NCBI GenBank assembly: GCA_021413735.1
Contig: JAIOPV010000116.1
Location: forward strand, 1 to 64,000
From: Planctomycetota bacterium
GTDB lineage: Bacteria; Planctomycetota; Planctomycetia; Gemmatales; Gemmataceae
Direction: 5' to 3'
DNA: 64,000 bases
Positions 52,401 to 61,469 of the stretch are shown here, one piece after another. The first letter of the stretch is position 1, and each line of letters begins with the position of its first letter. Below the pieces are notes generated by a model. That model ran no database searches. It was given only the letters and a program-made list of their open reading frames with translations, and was not told the DNA's origin. Position numbers and translations under genes: made by a program.

Positions 52401-54920
52401 ATGCTCGTTCCGCTCTCCTGGCTCCGCGAATATGTTCCCGTTGCCGATGCTGCCCACATCATCGAGCGACTCACCATCGCCGGGCTTGAATCCGCTGGCG
52501 TCAAAGTGTTCGGCGTCGGCGTGCCAGCCGGTATTCCCGTGAAGCCCGAAGACGCGGGCCTCGTCTGGGAACGCGACAAAGTCATGGTCGCCAAGGTCAT
52601 CGAAATCACCAAACACCCCGAAGCCGACAAGCTCAAACTCGTGAAGCTCGACTATGGGGCCAGCGAACCGAAGACGGTCGTTACGGGGGCACCGAACATC
52701 GCGCCCGGCCAGTCCGGCATGAAGGTCGTGCTCGGTCTTCGCGGTTGCCGATATCACCTCGCCGACAAGGACGGCAAGAAGACCACCGTGACGCTGGAAC
52801 CGAAGGCACTTCGCGGCATCATGAACGATGCGATGTGCATGTCGAACTATGAACTCGGCATCTCCGACGAACACGAAGGCATCATCATTCTCGACGACAC
52901 GGACCCCGCACCCGGAACCCCCGTTGCCGATTTGCTTGGCGAAATCGTCGTCGAGCTCGACATCCTGCCGAACATGGCTCGCTGTCTGTCGATGATCGGC
53001 ATCGCACGCGAAGTGGCGGCACTCACGGGCGCGACTGCAAACATCCCGGAGCCGAAAGTCGAAACGGTCGCCGAGAAGATCGACGGGAAGGTCGCGGTCG
53101 TGATCGCCGATCCGAAGCTGTGTCCGCGGTACACGGCAACCATCATTCGCAATGCGAAGGTTGGGCCATCGCCACGCTGGATGGGTTCGCGGCTTCAGTA
53201 CGCGGGCATGCGGCCGATCAACAACGTCGTGGACATCACGAACTATGTGATGCTCGAATACGGTCAGCCCTTGCATGCCTTCGACTACGACGTGCTGGTA
53301 CGCCGTGCTGGCGGCAAAGCACCCACGATCACGATTCGCCCCGCAACCACCGGCGAAAAGCTGAAGACGCTCGACGGCCAGGAACGCGAACTGTCGCCCG
53401 ATAATCTCGTGATTGCAGACGGGGTCGGTGCGATTGCACTCGCGGGCGTGATGGGTGGTGGTGAGACCGAAGTCACCGCCGACACGAAGACGATTCTGCT
53501 CGAATCGGCCGCGTTCGATTTCGTCAGCGTTCGTAAGACCGCCAGGCAGTTCAACCTCTTCAGCGAAGCCAGCACAAGGTTCAGTCGAGGCATTCACCCG
53601 GAACTCGTGAAGCCCGCAGCCACTCGTGTCGCGGGCTTACTCCGAACCTGCGCCGGCGGCGAAGTGCTGGCGGGGACGATCGACAACTATCCCGCACCGC
53701 CAGCACCCCAGGTGGTTGAGTTGCGTCGCTCCGAGATCGCACGACTGCTCGGGTTCGATGTGCCGACTGCCGAGGTTGAACGCGTGCTGACGGCTCTCCA
53801 GTTCACGCTGAAGCCCGAGACGTTCGGCTGGACCGTGACCGTGCCGCGAACACGCCTCGACATTCAGGCAGGGGCCGCCGATCTGATCGAGGAGCTGGCT
53901 CGCGTCTTCGGGTACGACAAACTGCCCGAGCGGTTGTTGCCGTTGGAGCTGCCGGAACCGAAAGGTAATCGTTCGCTCGAACTCGAAGACAAGGTGCGTG
54001 ATCTGCTCGCCGATCAGGGCTTGCAGGAAGCAATCACGTATTCGCTGAGTAGTGCGGAAGCCGAGGCGAAACTACAATCGACGCAAGTAGTGGCACATGT
54101 GGGGCTGCTTAATCCGCTGTCGCCGGAGCGGTCGGTGATGCGGCGAACGCTGCTTCCGGGGTTGCTCGGTGTCGTGCAGAAGAACCTCGAAGCCACCGAC
54201 AGCATCGCCATGTACGAACTCGGCTTCGTGTACATTCCGAAGGCCGGCGAGCGGTTGCCAGACGAGCCGCGTCAGGTCGTCATTGTGCTGTGCGGGCGCC
54301 GGACACCAACCGCGTGGGACGATCCGCAGGGCGTGAAACCGTGCCAGTACGATTTCTTCGATCTCAAGGGCGTGGTCGAATCGCTGGCGACGGACCTGCA
54401 CCTTCCGGGGGTCACGTTCTCGCCAGCGAAAGCGACGTCGTGGCTCCATCCGATGCGGGCGGCGGAAGTCAGCACGAACGGCAAGGCGGTCGGCGTGTTC
54501 GGCGAACTGCACCCCAAGGTCGCGGCGAGTTTCGGCCTGGGCGAGCGTGCCGTGCAGGTTGCCGAACTCGATCTCGAAGCGATTCTCTCACTGGTGCCGG
54601 ATCGCTTCCCGTACAAGCCATTCTCGACGTTTCCGCCTGCAAAGCGAGACGTGGCTGTGGTCGTGCCTGCTGAAACGCCTGCCGAGAAGGTGCTGGCCGA
54701 GATTCGCGCCGGCGGCGGCGAACTGCTGACTGCTGCCGAACTGTTCGACGTGTACACAGGCGAGGGCATTCCGGCTGGCACCAAGAGCATGGCGTTCGCG
54801 TTGACGTATCAAGCACCCGACCGCACGCTCGGCGAGAAGGAAATCGGCAAGGCACACGAGAAGGTTGAAGGCCGATTGCGGCACGTCTTGAAGGCACAGA
54901 TTCGCGGCAAGGATGCGTAG
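52401..54920 (+). CDS. pheT: Phenylalanyl-tRNA synthetase beta subunit
   Basis: An 839-residue bacterial-type PheT. Domains in order: an N-terminal B1 domain (MLVPLSWLREYVPVADAAHI); a tRNA-binding EMAP-like domain (VMVAKVIEITKHPEADKLKL, about residues 53-165); B3/4 editing region (MRPINNVVDITNYVMLEYGQ, LHAFDYD); B5 domain (VVELRRSEIARLLGF); catalytic-like core (YSLSSAEAEAKLQ, NPLSPERSVMRRTLLPGLL); and C-terminal ferredoxin-fold anticodon-binding domain (FSTFPPAKRDVAVVV through AFALTYQAPDRTLGEKEI). It pairs with PheS to charge tRNA-Phe. pheS is not adjacent, unlike the usual pheST operon. The start at 52401 is standard for the family. Confidence 0.96.
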   Translation: MLVPLSWLREYVPVADAAHIIERLTIAGLESAGVKVFGVGVPAGIPVKPEDAGLVWERDKVMVAKVIEITKHPEADKLKLVKLDYGASEPKTVVTGAPNIAPGQSGMKVVLGLRGCRYHLADKDGKKTTVTLEPKALRGIMNDAMCMSNYELGISDEHEGIIILDDTDPAPGTPVADLLGEIVVELDILPNMARCLSMIGIAREVAALTGATANIPEPKVETVAEKIDGKVAVVIADPKLCPRYTATIIRNAKVGPSPRWMGSRLQYAGMRPINNVVDITNYVMLEYGQPLHAFDYDVLVRRAGGKAPTITIRPATTGEKLKTLDGQERELSPDNLVIADGVGAIALAGVMGGGETEVTADTKTILLESAAFDFVSVRKTARQFNLFSEASTRFSRGIHPELVKPAATRVAGLLRTCAGGEVLAGTIDNYPAPPAPQVVELRRSEIARLLGFDVPTAEVERVLTALQFTLKPETFGWTVTVPRTRLDIQAGAADLIEELARVFGYDKLPERLLPLELPEPKGNRSLELEDKVRDLLADQGLQEAITYSLSSAEAEAKLQSTQVVAHVGLLNPLSPERSVMRRTLLPGLLGVVQKNLEATDSIAMYELGFVYIPKAGERLPDEPRQVVIVLCGRRTPTAWDDPQGVKPCQYDFFDLKGVVESLATDLHLPGVTFSPAKATSWLHPMRAAEVSTNGKAVGVFGELHPKVAASFGLGERAVQVAELDLEAILSLVPDRFPYKPFSTFPPAKRDVAVVVPAETPAEKVLAEIRAGGGELLTAAELFDVYTGEGIPAGTKSMAFALTYQAPDRTLGEKEIGKAHEKVEGRLRHVLKAQIRGKDA

Positions 54921-55310
54921 CCGTTGATTGAACCGCTTTTCTACCTGGGCGTGAAAATGGTTCCGGGCGACATGCACACCCCTCCCCGGAACCAAATAAC
55001 TCGTCCGGAAGAAAGATCGTTATCGTAATTACAACTGTCAATCCAAACACGCCTTGCATCGAATCTAGCGCAATACATGAATTGAATCCACGTCCGGAAA
55101 GTGCCCAGATTAACACCGGAGATGCACTTTCTCGCACTTTGGCGAGACATGAAATCGCTCTCCACGTTACTCCGGAACACCGCAAGCAGCGAAAATCAGC
55201 ACTTCGCCTGTCAGCGAAAATCTCACGTCTTCTGGGATCTCCCGTCCCCGATTGACGAACCAGGGTTATACTGATCGGTTGACACGCTCGGATTCACCCG
55301 AGGCAACCTG
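54921..55310. other. Intergenic region before ppk1
   Basis: 390 bases with no credible gene. It contains copy 2 of a dispersed 60-bp repeat at 54950-55016. Near the right end TATACT (55267-55272) is a possible -10, but no -35 at proper distance is visible. Confidence 0.5.
54950..55016. repeat. Dispersed 60-bp repeat, copy 2 (inverted)
   Basis: The reverse complement of this stretch matches 15431-15490 nearly throughout, including the outer CTTCCGGACGAGT and the inner palindrome GGTTCCGGG/CCCGGAACC. The middle of the loop differs slightly, as expected for diverging copies. Confidence 0.7.
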
Positions 55311-57623
55311 ATGCAGCCGTCCGCTCCGAATCTCGACGACCCCGCTTTGTACCTCAACCGCGATTTAAGCTGGTTGGAGTTTAACCGCCGCGTTCTCGAA
55401 GAAGCGCAAGACGCAACTGTTCCGATGCTCGAACGCTTGAAGTTCCTCGCGATCTTCAGCTCGAACCTCGATGAATTCTTCATGGTTCGCGTCTGCGGCA
55501 TCCAGCAGAAGGTGCAGGCGGGCATCCCCACCGGTTCCGGGGCCGATCAGACATCGCCGGCGCTGCAACTCGACCTCATCAGGCAAACGGTTCGCGATCT
55601 GGTTGCGTCCGAGTATCGCTGCCTCACGGCTGAAGTGCTTCCCGCACTGCTCGAACGCGGAATCGTGATTCGCACTGCCGCCGAACTCACCGAAGACGAG
55701 CGAAAGCACACCCGCGAGTTGTTCCGTCGCGAAATTTTCCCGATCCTGACGCCGCTTGCCACGGACCCGGCCCACCCGTTCCCGCACTTGCTGAACAAGT
55801 CGCTGAACGTGGCTGTCTCGCTGCGTCGGCCCGGTGATGTTGACACCCTTTATGCCGTCGTGCAGGTTCCAGGTGTAATGCAACGGTTTGTGCCATTGCC
55901 CGCCGTGACTGCGCCTGTGGTCGCGACAAAGACAGAGGCGGCCGTTCCCGAGGACAAGGCGAAATCGAAGCCGGCAGCCACAGCCACATCTGCAAGTGGG
56001 GATTCCGCCGTGGTCCCCGTCCCCGCCACCACGTCTCCACTATCTCCCACCGTTCACAGCTTCGTTCCGCTCGAAGACGTTATCCGGATGCACCTCTCCG
56101 ACCTGTTCCCAGGCATGGAACTCGGTCGTGCTGCGTCGTTCCGACTGACTCGCGACAGCGAATACGAACTCGATGACGAAGTTGATGATCTTCTGGAAGA
56201 AATCGAAGCACACGTTCGAGCACGGCGGCGAGGGCAGCCGGTACGACTGGAGATCGAGGCTGGCGCGCCGCAGGACATCGAGCAATTCCTGACCGAAGGG
56301 TTGCGGCTGAACCCCGCTGATGTGTACCAGATTCCTGGGCCGCTCGACCTCAGCGGGCTGTTCCAGATTTGCGGCGTGCCGGGGTATCCCGAACTGCGAG
56401 ACACGCCGTTTGTACCGTTCCCGGTGCAGGCGTTCGCGGCGTCGCCCGCACCGTGGCCGGCCATCCGCGCCCGCGACATCCTCATGTATCACCCGTATGA
56501 GTCGTTCTCGCCGGTGGTCGAGTTCATTGAGGCCGCCGCGAACGACGAACGGGTGCTGGCCATCAAGCAGACGCTTTATCGCACGTCGAGCGACTCACCG
56601 ATTGTGCGGGCACTGCAGAGAGCCGCTGACCGTGGCAAACAGGTGACCGCCGTGATCGAGCTGAAGGCTCGCATGGACGAAGAGCGAAACATCATCTGGG
56701 CGAAGGAACTGGAAAAGGCCGGCGTTCACGTCGTGTTCGGATTCGTCGGCCTCAAGACGCACTGCAAGGTGGCGCTCGTGGTGCGGCGCGACGAAGACAA
56801 CACCATTCGACGCTACGTTCACCTTGCGACGGGCAACTACAACCCGCAGACGGCCCGCGTCTACACCGACATCGGCCTGTTCACCGGCAACAGCGAATTC
56901 GCGGATGACGTGTCGGCGTTGTTCAACTACCTCACGGGCTACGCCGAGTTGCCGCAGTGGCGAAAGCTGCTCGTGGCACCGTCGCGATTGCAAACGGTGA
57001 TGATCGAGAAGATTGAACGCGAAGCCACAAATCAGCGAGCGGGCAAGCCGGCGCGGTTGCTCGTGAAAGTAAACGGCATCCTTGAGCCCGCAGTGGTGAA
57101 GGCACTGTATCGAGCGAGTCAGGCCGGCGTGAAGATCGACATTTGCTGTCGCGGCATCTGCTCGTTGCGGCCGGGCGTTCCGGGGGTCAGCGACACGATT
57201 CGCGTGACGTCGGTGGTGGACCGCTTCCTCGAACACACCCGCATCTTCTACTTCGAGAACGCGGGCAACCCCGAGGTGTACGTCGGCAGCGCCGACTGGA
57301 TGGACCGCAACCTGAGTCGGCGTGTGGAGGTGGTGTTCCCGATTGAGCAGCCTGAACTGAAACAGCGAGTGATCGACATCCTGAAAGTGGCGCTCGCGGA
57401 CAACATGAAGGCTCGCGAGTTGCAACCCGATGGAACGTATCGGCGTGTGAAGCCGGGTGAAGGTGTGCCGCCGTTGCGGAGTCAGCAGCGGTTCATGGAG
57501 ATGGCAGCGGAAGCGGGCAATCGTGCCGCAGTGCAGCCTGCCGCGGAGGCGCCTGTCGTTGCGAAGCAACGGGTCGCCAAGCGAGGGCAGCGAGACAAGG
57601 GCCAGGGTCGCCGCGGAACGTGA
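55311..57623 (+). CDS. ppk1: Polyphosphate kinase 1
   Basis: A 770-residue PPK1, which reversibly polymerises ATP gamma-phosphate into polyphosphate. The N-domain opens LYLNRDLSWLEFNRRVLEEA, with SSNLDEFFMVR soon after. The phosphorylated His is His484 in LKTHCKVAL, and the second active-site His is His642 in FLEHTRIFYF. The mid-region ILMYHPYESF and LKARMDEERNIIWA is family-typical. There is an unusual Ala/Pro/Thr insertion at residues about 199-248, before the LEDVIRMHLSDLFPG segment. The basic, Gln/Arg-rich tail of some 40 residues is also extra. It is probably monocistronic. Confidence 0.95.
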   Translation: MQPSAPNLDDPALYLNRDLSWLEFNRRVLEEAQDATVPMLERLKFLAIFSSNLDEFFMVRVCGIQQKVQAGIPTGSGADQTSPALQLDLIRQTVRDLVASEYRCLTAEVLPALLERGIVIRTAAELTEDERKHTRELFRREIFPILTPLATDPAHPFPHLLNKSLNVAVSLRRPGDVDTLYAVVQVPGVMQRFVPLPAVTAPVVATKTEAAVPEDKAKSKPAATATSASGDSAVVPVPATTSPLSPTVHSFVPLEDVIRMHLSDLFPGMELGRAASFRLTRDSEYELDDEVDDLLEEIEAHVRARRRGQPVRLEIEAGAPQDIEQFLTEGLRLNPADVYQIPGPLDLSGLFQICGVPGYPELRDTPFVPFPVQAFAASPAPWPAIRARDILMYHPYESFSPVVEFIEAAANDERVLAIKQTLYRTSSDSPIVRALQRAADRGKQVTAVIELKARMDEERNIIWAKELEKAGVHVVFGFVGLKTHCKVALVVRRDEDNTIRRYVHLATGNYNPQTARVYTDIGLFTGNSEFADDVSALFNYLTGYAELPQWRKLLVAPSRLQTVMIEKIEREATNQRAGKPARLLVKVNGILEPAVVKALYRASQAGVKIDICCRGICSLRPGVPGVSDTIRVTSVVDRFLEHTRIFYFENAGNPEVYVGSADWMDRNLSRRVEVVFPIEQPELKQRVIDILKVALADNMKARELQPDGTYRRVKPGEGVPPLRSQQRFMEMAAEAGNRAAVQPAAEAPVVAKQRVAKRGQRDKGQGRRGT

Positions 57624-57892
57624 GAAGGCACTTGAATGCGGGTTGCCCATCAGTCTGCGACCGCTGGGTCTCCCATCAGAGAACCAGCAGGCGTTCCTAA
57701 CGTTCCCGGCTCGCCAAAATGCCACTTGACAACAGCAACAGCATTCCGAATTCCCGCTTCCTTCTGCCAGTTGTCCGTGCCCGATTTTGGCTTCCCCTGC
57801 TTCCCGTCTGTTCGCCCGTGGGGTGCCCGATTCAATCCGGAAACCTCATCTTTCCAGTGACCCCGACGCGGTCTGGTATTAACATATTCCAC

Positions 57893-59461
57893 ATGACCGC
57901 GGCACGTGTCGGGAACTGGTATCTGGAAGCGGAGATCGGCCACGGGGCCATCGGCATCGTGTACCGTGCTCGCGGATACGATGAGCCGGATCGTCACGCC
58001 GCCGTCAAGGTATTCACCGCACCGAACACGCAAGACCCCGCGTTCGTGCAAAAGTTCGCTGCCGAGATGCTGCCGTTGCAACGGCTCGACCACGCAAACA
58101 TCGCGAAGTTTTACGACAGCGGCACCCACGGCGGGCTCGCGTTCGTGGCGTGTGAACTGGTCGAAGGGACGGATTGTGCAAAGCAGCTGGAAGCCGGTCG
58201 GCGACCGTGGCGCGAAGTGCTTTCGATAGCGGTTCAAGCTGCCCGAGCGTTGAAGCATGCCCACAACCGCAATGTGCTGCATCGCGATCTGAAGCCAGCT
58301 CATCTGATGCTGACGGCCGACGGCACGCTCAAGGTTCTCGGATTTGGGCTGGCAAAGGTGATCGCGGCGGTTCCATCGAGTCCGATTTCACCGATTGGAT
58401 CGGCTGCGTATACCGCCCCCGAAACGGCGAGCGGAAAACCGCTGACACGACGAAGCGACTTATATTCGCTCGGCGGTGTACTCTATACTCTCGTGACCGG
58501 ACGACCGCCGTTCGCTGCTGTCTCGTTGGTCGAGTTGATGCACAAGCAGTGCTACACACTCCCGGAACGACCGGCGATGTTGGTTCCGGATCTGCCCCCG
58601 GAACTCGACGAATTCATCTGCGTTCTGCTCGACAAAAACCCAACCCGGCGACCCGCGAGCGCAACTGGAGTGTTAGAGGAACTGGAGCGGATTCGTGGTA
58701 AACTGGAGCGCAAGGGCGAACGGATCGAGTGGCCCGCGAAGCTGACGCCAGATACCGCTGAGGTCGCAGCATTACCTGCGCTGCTTGGTGCGGCGGAAGG
58801 CGAGACCGAGGCGGAACACCAATCACGCCCGTTGATGTCGCGGCCGATTGTGGTGCTTCCGCTGCTGGCGTTGGTCGTGACGGGTTTGATCCTGGCGTTC
58901 GCATGGCCTTCCCCAACGGCGAGTGAGTTGTACGCCGAGGCCCGGCCGCTGTTGGAATCTGAGAACCCCGACGACTGGGACACGGCGATTACGAAGTATC
59001 TCGATCCGCTGAGCCAGAAGTACCCGGACCGGTACGTTGAGGAGATCGCCGCCGCGAAGACTCGCTCCAAGGATCGTCGGGAACTGCGGCGAGTTCTGGC
59101 GGAAGGTGCGAAAGTCGATCCTCGATCGGATGCTGAGAAAGCGTATCTTCGCGGATTGCGGCTCGTGCAGGCAGGCGATCCGGATGCGGCCCGGCGAACC
59201 TGGCAAGCGTTGACGGTCGTGTTTGGGCCGGTACCGCCGGAAAGCCGTTGGGTTGAACTCGCTCGCGTCGGACTTGTGGCTCTCGACCGCCCAGAGAATC
59301 GCGGCACACGCGCCCCGCCTGATCGCCTCGCGTTGCAAACGGCGCTGGCAGAGGCGAAGCGACTCAATGCTGCGGAACGAGCGTCAGCTTTCCGAACATT
59401 GGAAGAGTTATTCCGAGACGATCCGGCGGCGTTGGAATTGATTCGCGCGACTCAGAAATAA
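57893..59461 (+). CDS. Membrane protein with Hanks-type pseudokinase domain
   Basis: I start at ATG 57893, where the domain begins directly (MTAARVGNWYLEAEIGHGAI). The 522-residue protein has a kinase-like fold (residues about 8-270): a Gly loop, AAVKVF with Lys, and HRDLKPAHLML. The catalytic-loop Asn is replaced (His137), and the DFG motif is GFG (KVLGFGLAK, Gly150 in place of Asp). Loss of both magnesium ligands argues against normal phosphotransfer. One transmembrane helix follows (PIVVLPLLALVVTGLILAFA, about residues 320-339), then a 180-residue helical, TPR-like extracytoplasmic part (SENPDDWDTAITKYLDPLSQ). An active kinase-like gene follows 93 bp later. Confidence 0.85.
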   Translation: MTAARVGNWYLEAEIGHGAIGIVYRARGYDEPDRHAAVKVFTAPNTQDPAFVQKFAAEMLPLQRLDHANIAKFYDSGTHGGLAFVACELVEGTDCAKQLEAGRRPWREVLSIAVQAARALKHAHNRNVLHRDLKPAHLMLTADGTLKVLGFGLAKVIAAVPSSPISPIGSAAYTAPETASGKPLTRRSDLYSLGGVLYTLVTGRPPFAAVSLVELMHKQCYTLPERPAMLVPDLPPELDEFICVLLDKNPTRRPASATGVLEELERIRGKLERKGERIEWPAKLTPDTAEVAALPALLGAAEGETEAEHQSRPLMSRPIVVLPLLALVVTGLILAFAWPSPTASELYAEARPLLESENPDDWDTAITKYLDPLSQKYPDRYVEEIAAAKTRSKDRRELRRVLAEGAKVDPRSDAEKAYLRGLRLVQAGDPDAARRTWQALTVVFGPVPPESRWVELARVGLVALDRPENRGTRAPPDRLALQTALAEAKRLNAAERASAFRTLEELFRDDPAALELIRATQK

Positions 59462-59488
59462 TTCGAACAATGGTAATTCGTGGAGCGT

Positions 59489-59533
59489 CGGCCCCAACGG
59501 GCTGCGCACCAAGAGCGCAGCCCGCTGGGGCCG
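59489..59533. repeat. Intergenic palindrome between the two kinase-like genes
   Basis: Nineteen-base arms (59489-59507, 59515-59533) with one mismatch and a 7-base loop lie within the 93-bp gap between same-strand genes. It may separate their expression. Confidence 0.65.
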
Positions 59534-59554
59534 TACCACACCCCCGATTGCCCA

Positions 59555-61210
59555 ATGGCCACTCCCATAGCATCCGTCCGTGATTTCTGTGGTCTCCTCG
59601 CCAAGAGCAAACTGCTCCCTGTCGATGAGGTCGAAGGCGTTCACAAACGGTGGCGCGAGGAAATGCACGGCAACGATGAGCAGGTGGATCAGTTCCGCAA
59701 GTTCCTGATTACGCGCAAGTTCCTGACCGACTGGCAAGCGTACATGGTGCAGCGGGGCCGATCGGACGGCTTCTTCATCGGTGCATACAAGATTCTCGAC
59801 CGCATCGGCAAGGGGCAGATGGGCGGCGTTTACAAGGCCGTTCACACGCTCGGGCAGCTTGTCGCGCTGAAGATTCTGCCGTCGTCGAAGGCGAAGGACC
59901 AACACGTTCTTGGTCGGTTCCAGCGAGAAGCGAGGTTGCTCACGCAACTCGATCACCCCAACGTCGTGCGCTCGTATCAGTTTGGCGAAACGAGCGGTGT
60001 TCACTTCATCAGTATGGAGTTTCTGGAAGGCGAAACGCTCGACGAGATTCTCGTTCGGCGAAAGCGGCTTCCGTGGGGAGAAGCGGCACGGGTCATCCAT
60101 CAGGCGTTCGGCGGGCTCCAGCACCTGCACGAGAAGCGGATGGTTCACCGCGACCTCAAACCCGCGAACTTGATGCTCATCCCGGAGCCAGCACCCGGAA
60201 AGGACACGACCTGGGATGCGACTGTGAAAATCCTCGACATTGGCCTCGGTCGCGAACTGTTCGACGAAAACGTTCCCGAAGGCCAGATTGAGACGCAACT
60301 CACCATCGAGGGTTCGGTTCTCGGCACGCCGGATTATCTGGCACCTGAGCAGGCCAAGGACGCCCGCAGTGCCGATGTTCGCGCCGATATCTACAGCCTC
60401 GGCTGCGTCCTGTACCACTGCCTGACAGGTCGGCCGCCATTCCCCGAAGCCAACATCATGACGCAGATGTTGATGCACGCGACGGAGAAGCCAGCCGCGT
60501 TGGCGACGCTGGTTTCGGATCTCCCGGCCCGGCTTCAGGGCGTGATGGACAAGATGCTCGCGAAGTCTCCCGCAGATCGCTATCAAACACCGGAGGACGC
60601 TGCTGAGGCGCTCAAGCCATTCGTCGGGACAGGTCCCGCTCCGGCAGCGGCTTCGGTAGTGCCAGCGTACAAGGCGTGGCTGGAGAGCGAATCGCAATTT
60701 GAACCGACGTCGAAGATGCCGGCTGCCCCACAACAGCCAATCAAACCCTCGGCGGGCGGTTCCGGAGCCGGTCGAGCCGCAGGGAGCGGAAGCGTTCCCA
60801 TGTCCGCAGTGAAGCCGGGAACGGGCGCTGCTCCGGCACTGCCATCGAAGCCTGGCACCGGGGTTGCTCCGGCTGTGTCAGCAAAGTCTGGGGCTGGTTT
60901 GCAAGCGTCTTCCGTGGCGAAGCCAGCTCCGCCGCGAACGGGCAAGCTGCCGAAAGCACCACCGCCTCCGCGTCCTGCGATGGAGGAAGTGGAAGTGGAG
61001 TTAGTGGTGGAACAGTCCCCTGCTCCGATGTATTTCCCACCGCCCGAGCCTGTTCAAGTTCTGCCACCAGAGCGAGCGCTTTCGGAACTCGACCGTCGCG
61101 ATTGGATGATGTTGGCGTTTGGTGCGACGGGGGTGCTGTTCGCGGTCGGGTTGGGTTACGGCCTCGCCCGGATTGTTCGCAAGAAGTCCGAGGAACCTGC
61201 GGAAGAGTAA
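59555..61210 (+). CDS. Hanks-type Ser/Thr kinase with C-terminal membrane anchor
   Basis: A 551-residue protein from ATG 59555. The first 85 residues are a helical domain (FCGLLAKSKLLPVDEVEGVH, FLITRKFLTDWQAYMVQRGR) seen before planctomycete kinases. The kinase domain follows (about 88-355): IGKGQMGGVYKA, VALKIL, HRDLKPANLML, and DIG in place of DFG (KILDIGLGREL), which still keeps the Asp. The remainder is an Ala/Pro/Gly-rich linker (about 400-500) with near-repeats of KPGTGAAPALPS type. A single C-terminal transmembrane helix (WMMLAFGATGVLFAVGLGYG) anchors it tail-first. It is likely active. Confidence 0.9.
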   Translation: MATPIASVRDFCGLLAKSKLLPVDEVEGVHKRWREEMHGNDEQVDQFRKFLITRKFLTDWQAYMVQRGRSDGFFIGAYKILDRIGKGQMGGVYKAVHTLGQLVALKILPSSKAKDQHVLGRFQREARLLTQLDHPNVVRSYQFGETSGVHFISMEFLEGETLDEILVRRKRLPWGEAARVIHQAFGGLQHLHEKRMVHRDLKPANLMLIPEPAPGKDTTWDATVKILDIGLGRELFDENVPEGQIETQLTIEGSVLGTPDYLAPEQAKDARSADVRADIYSLGCVLYHCLTGRPPFPEANIMTQMLMHATEKPAALATLVSDLPARLQGVMDKMLAKSPADRYQTPEDAAEALKPFVGTGPAPAAASVVPAYKAWLESESQFEPTSKMPAAPQQPIKPSAGGSGAGRAAGSGSVPMSAVKPGTGAAPALPSKPGTGVAPAVSAKSGAGLQASSVAKPAPPRTGKLPKAPPPPRPAMEEVEVELVVEQSPAPMYFPPPEPVQVLPPERALSELDRRDWMMLAFGATGVLFAVGLGYGLARIVRKKSEEPAEE

Positions 61211-61469
61211 CGAACGTCCGTGTGAGGGAATGTTGAGTCGGGTTCGATGTCTTCGGAGTCTCCAAGACCGAGAAACACCTGCAACGGTAGTTGTGGGATC
61301 CATTGAACTCGGGTTGGGGCATCGTCCAGACATGAAAATCAGGCTCTCCGCAATCCTCTGGAAAAGATCGGTTGAACGGGTATCGCCCCACTGCCACAAA
61401 CTTGCGAATCAACAACTTCCCAGCAATTTCTATCCCTGCGTCTGCACACCGACACTCTTTCCCCGTTTG

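Noticed and set aside
55252-55285. TTGACG, TATACT and TTGACA before ppk1 as a promoter
   Set aside because: The spacings are wrong (9 bases between the first two, and TTGACA follows the -10), so no sigma-70 promoter can be claimed.
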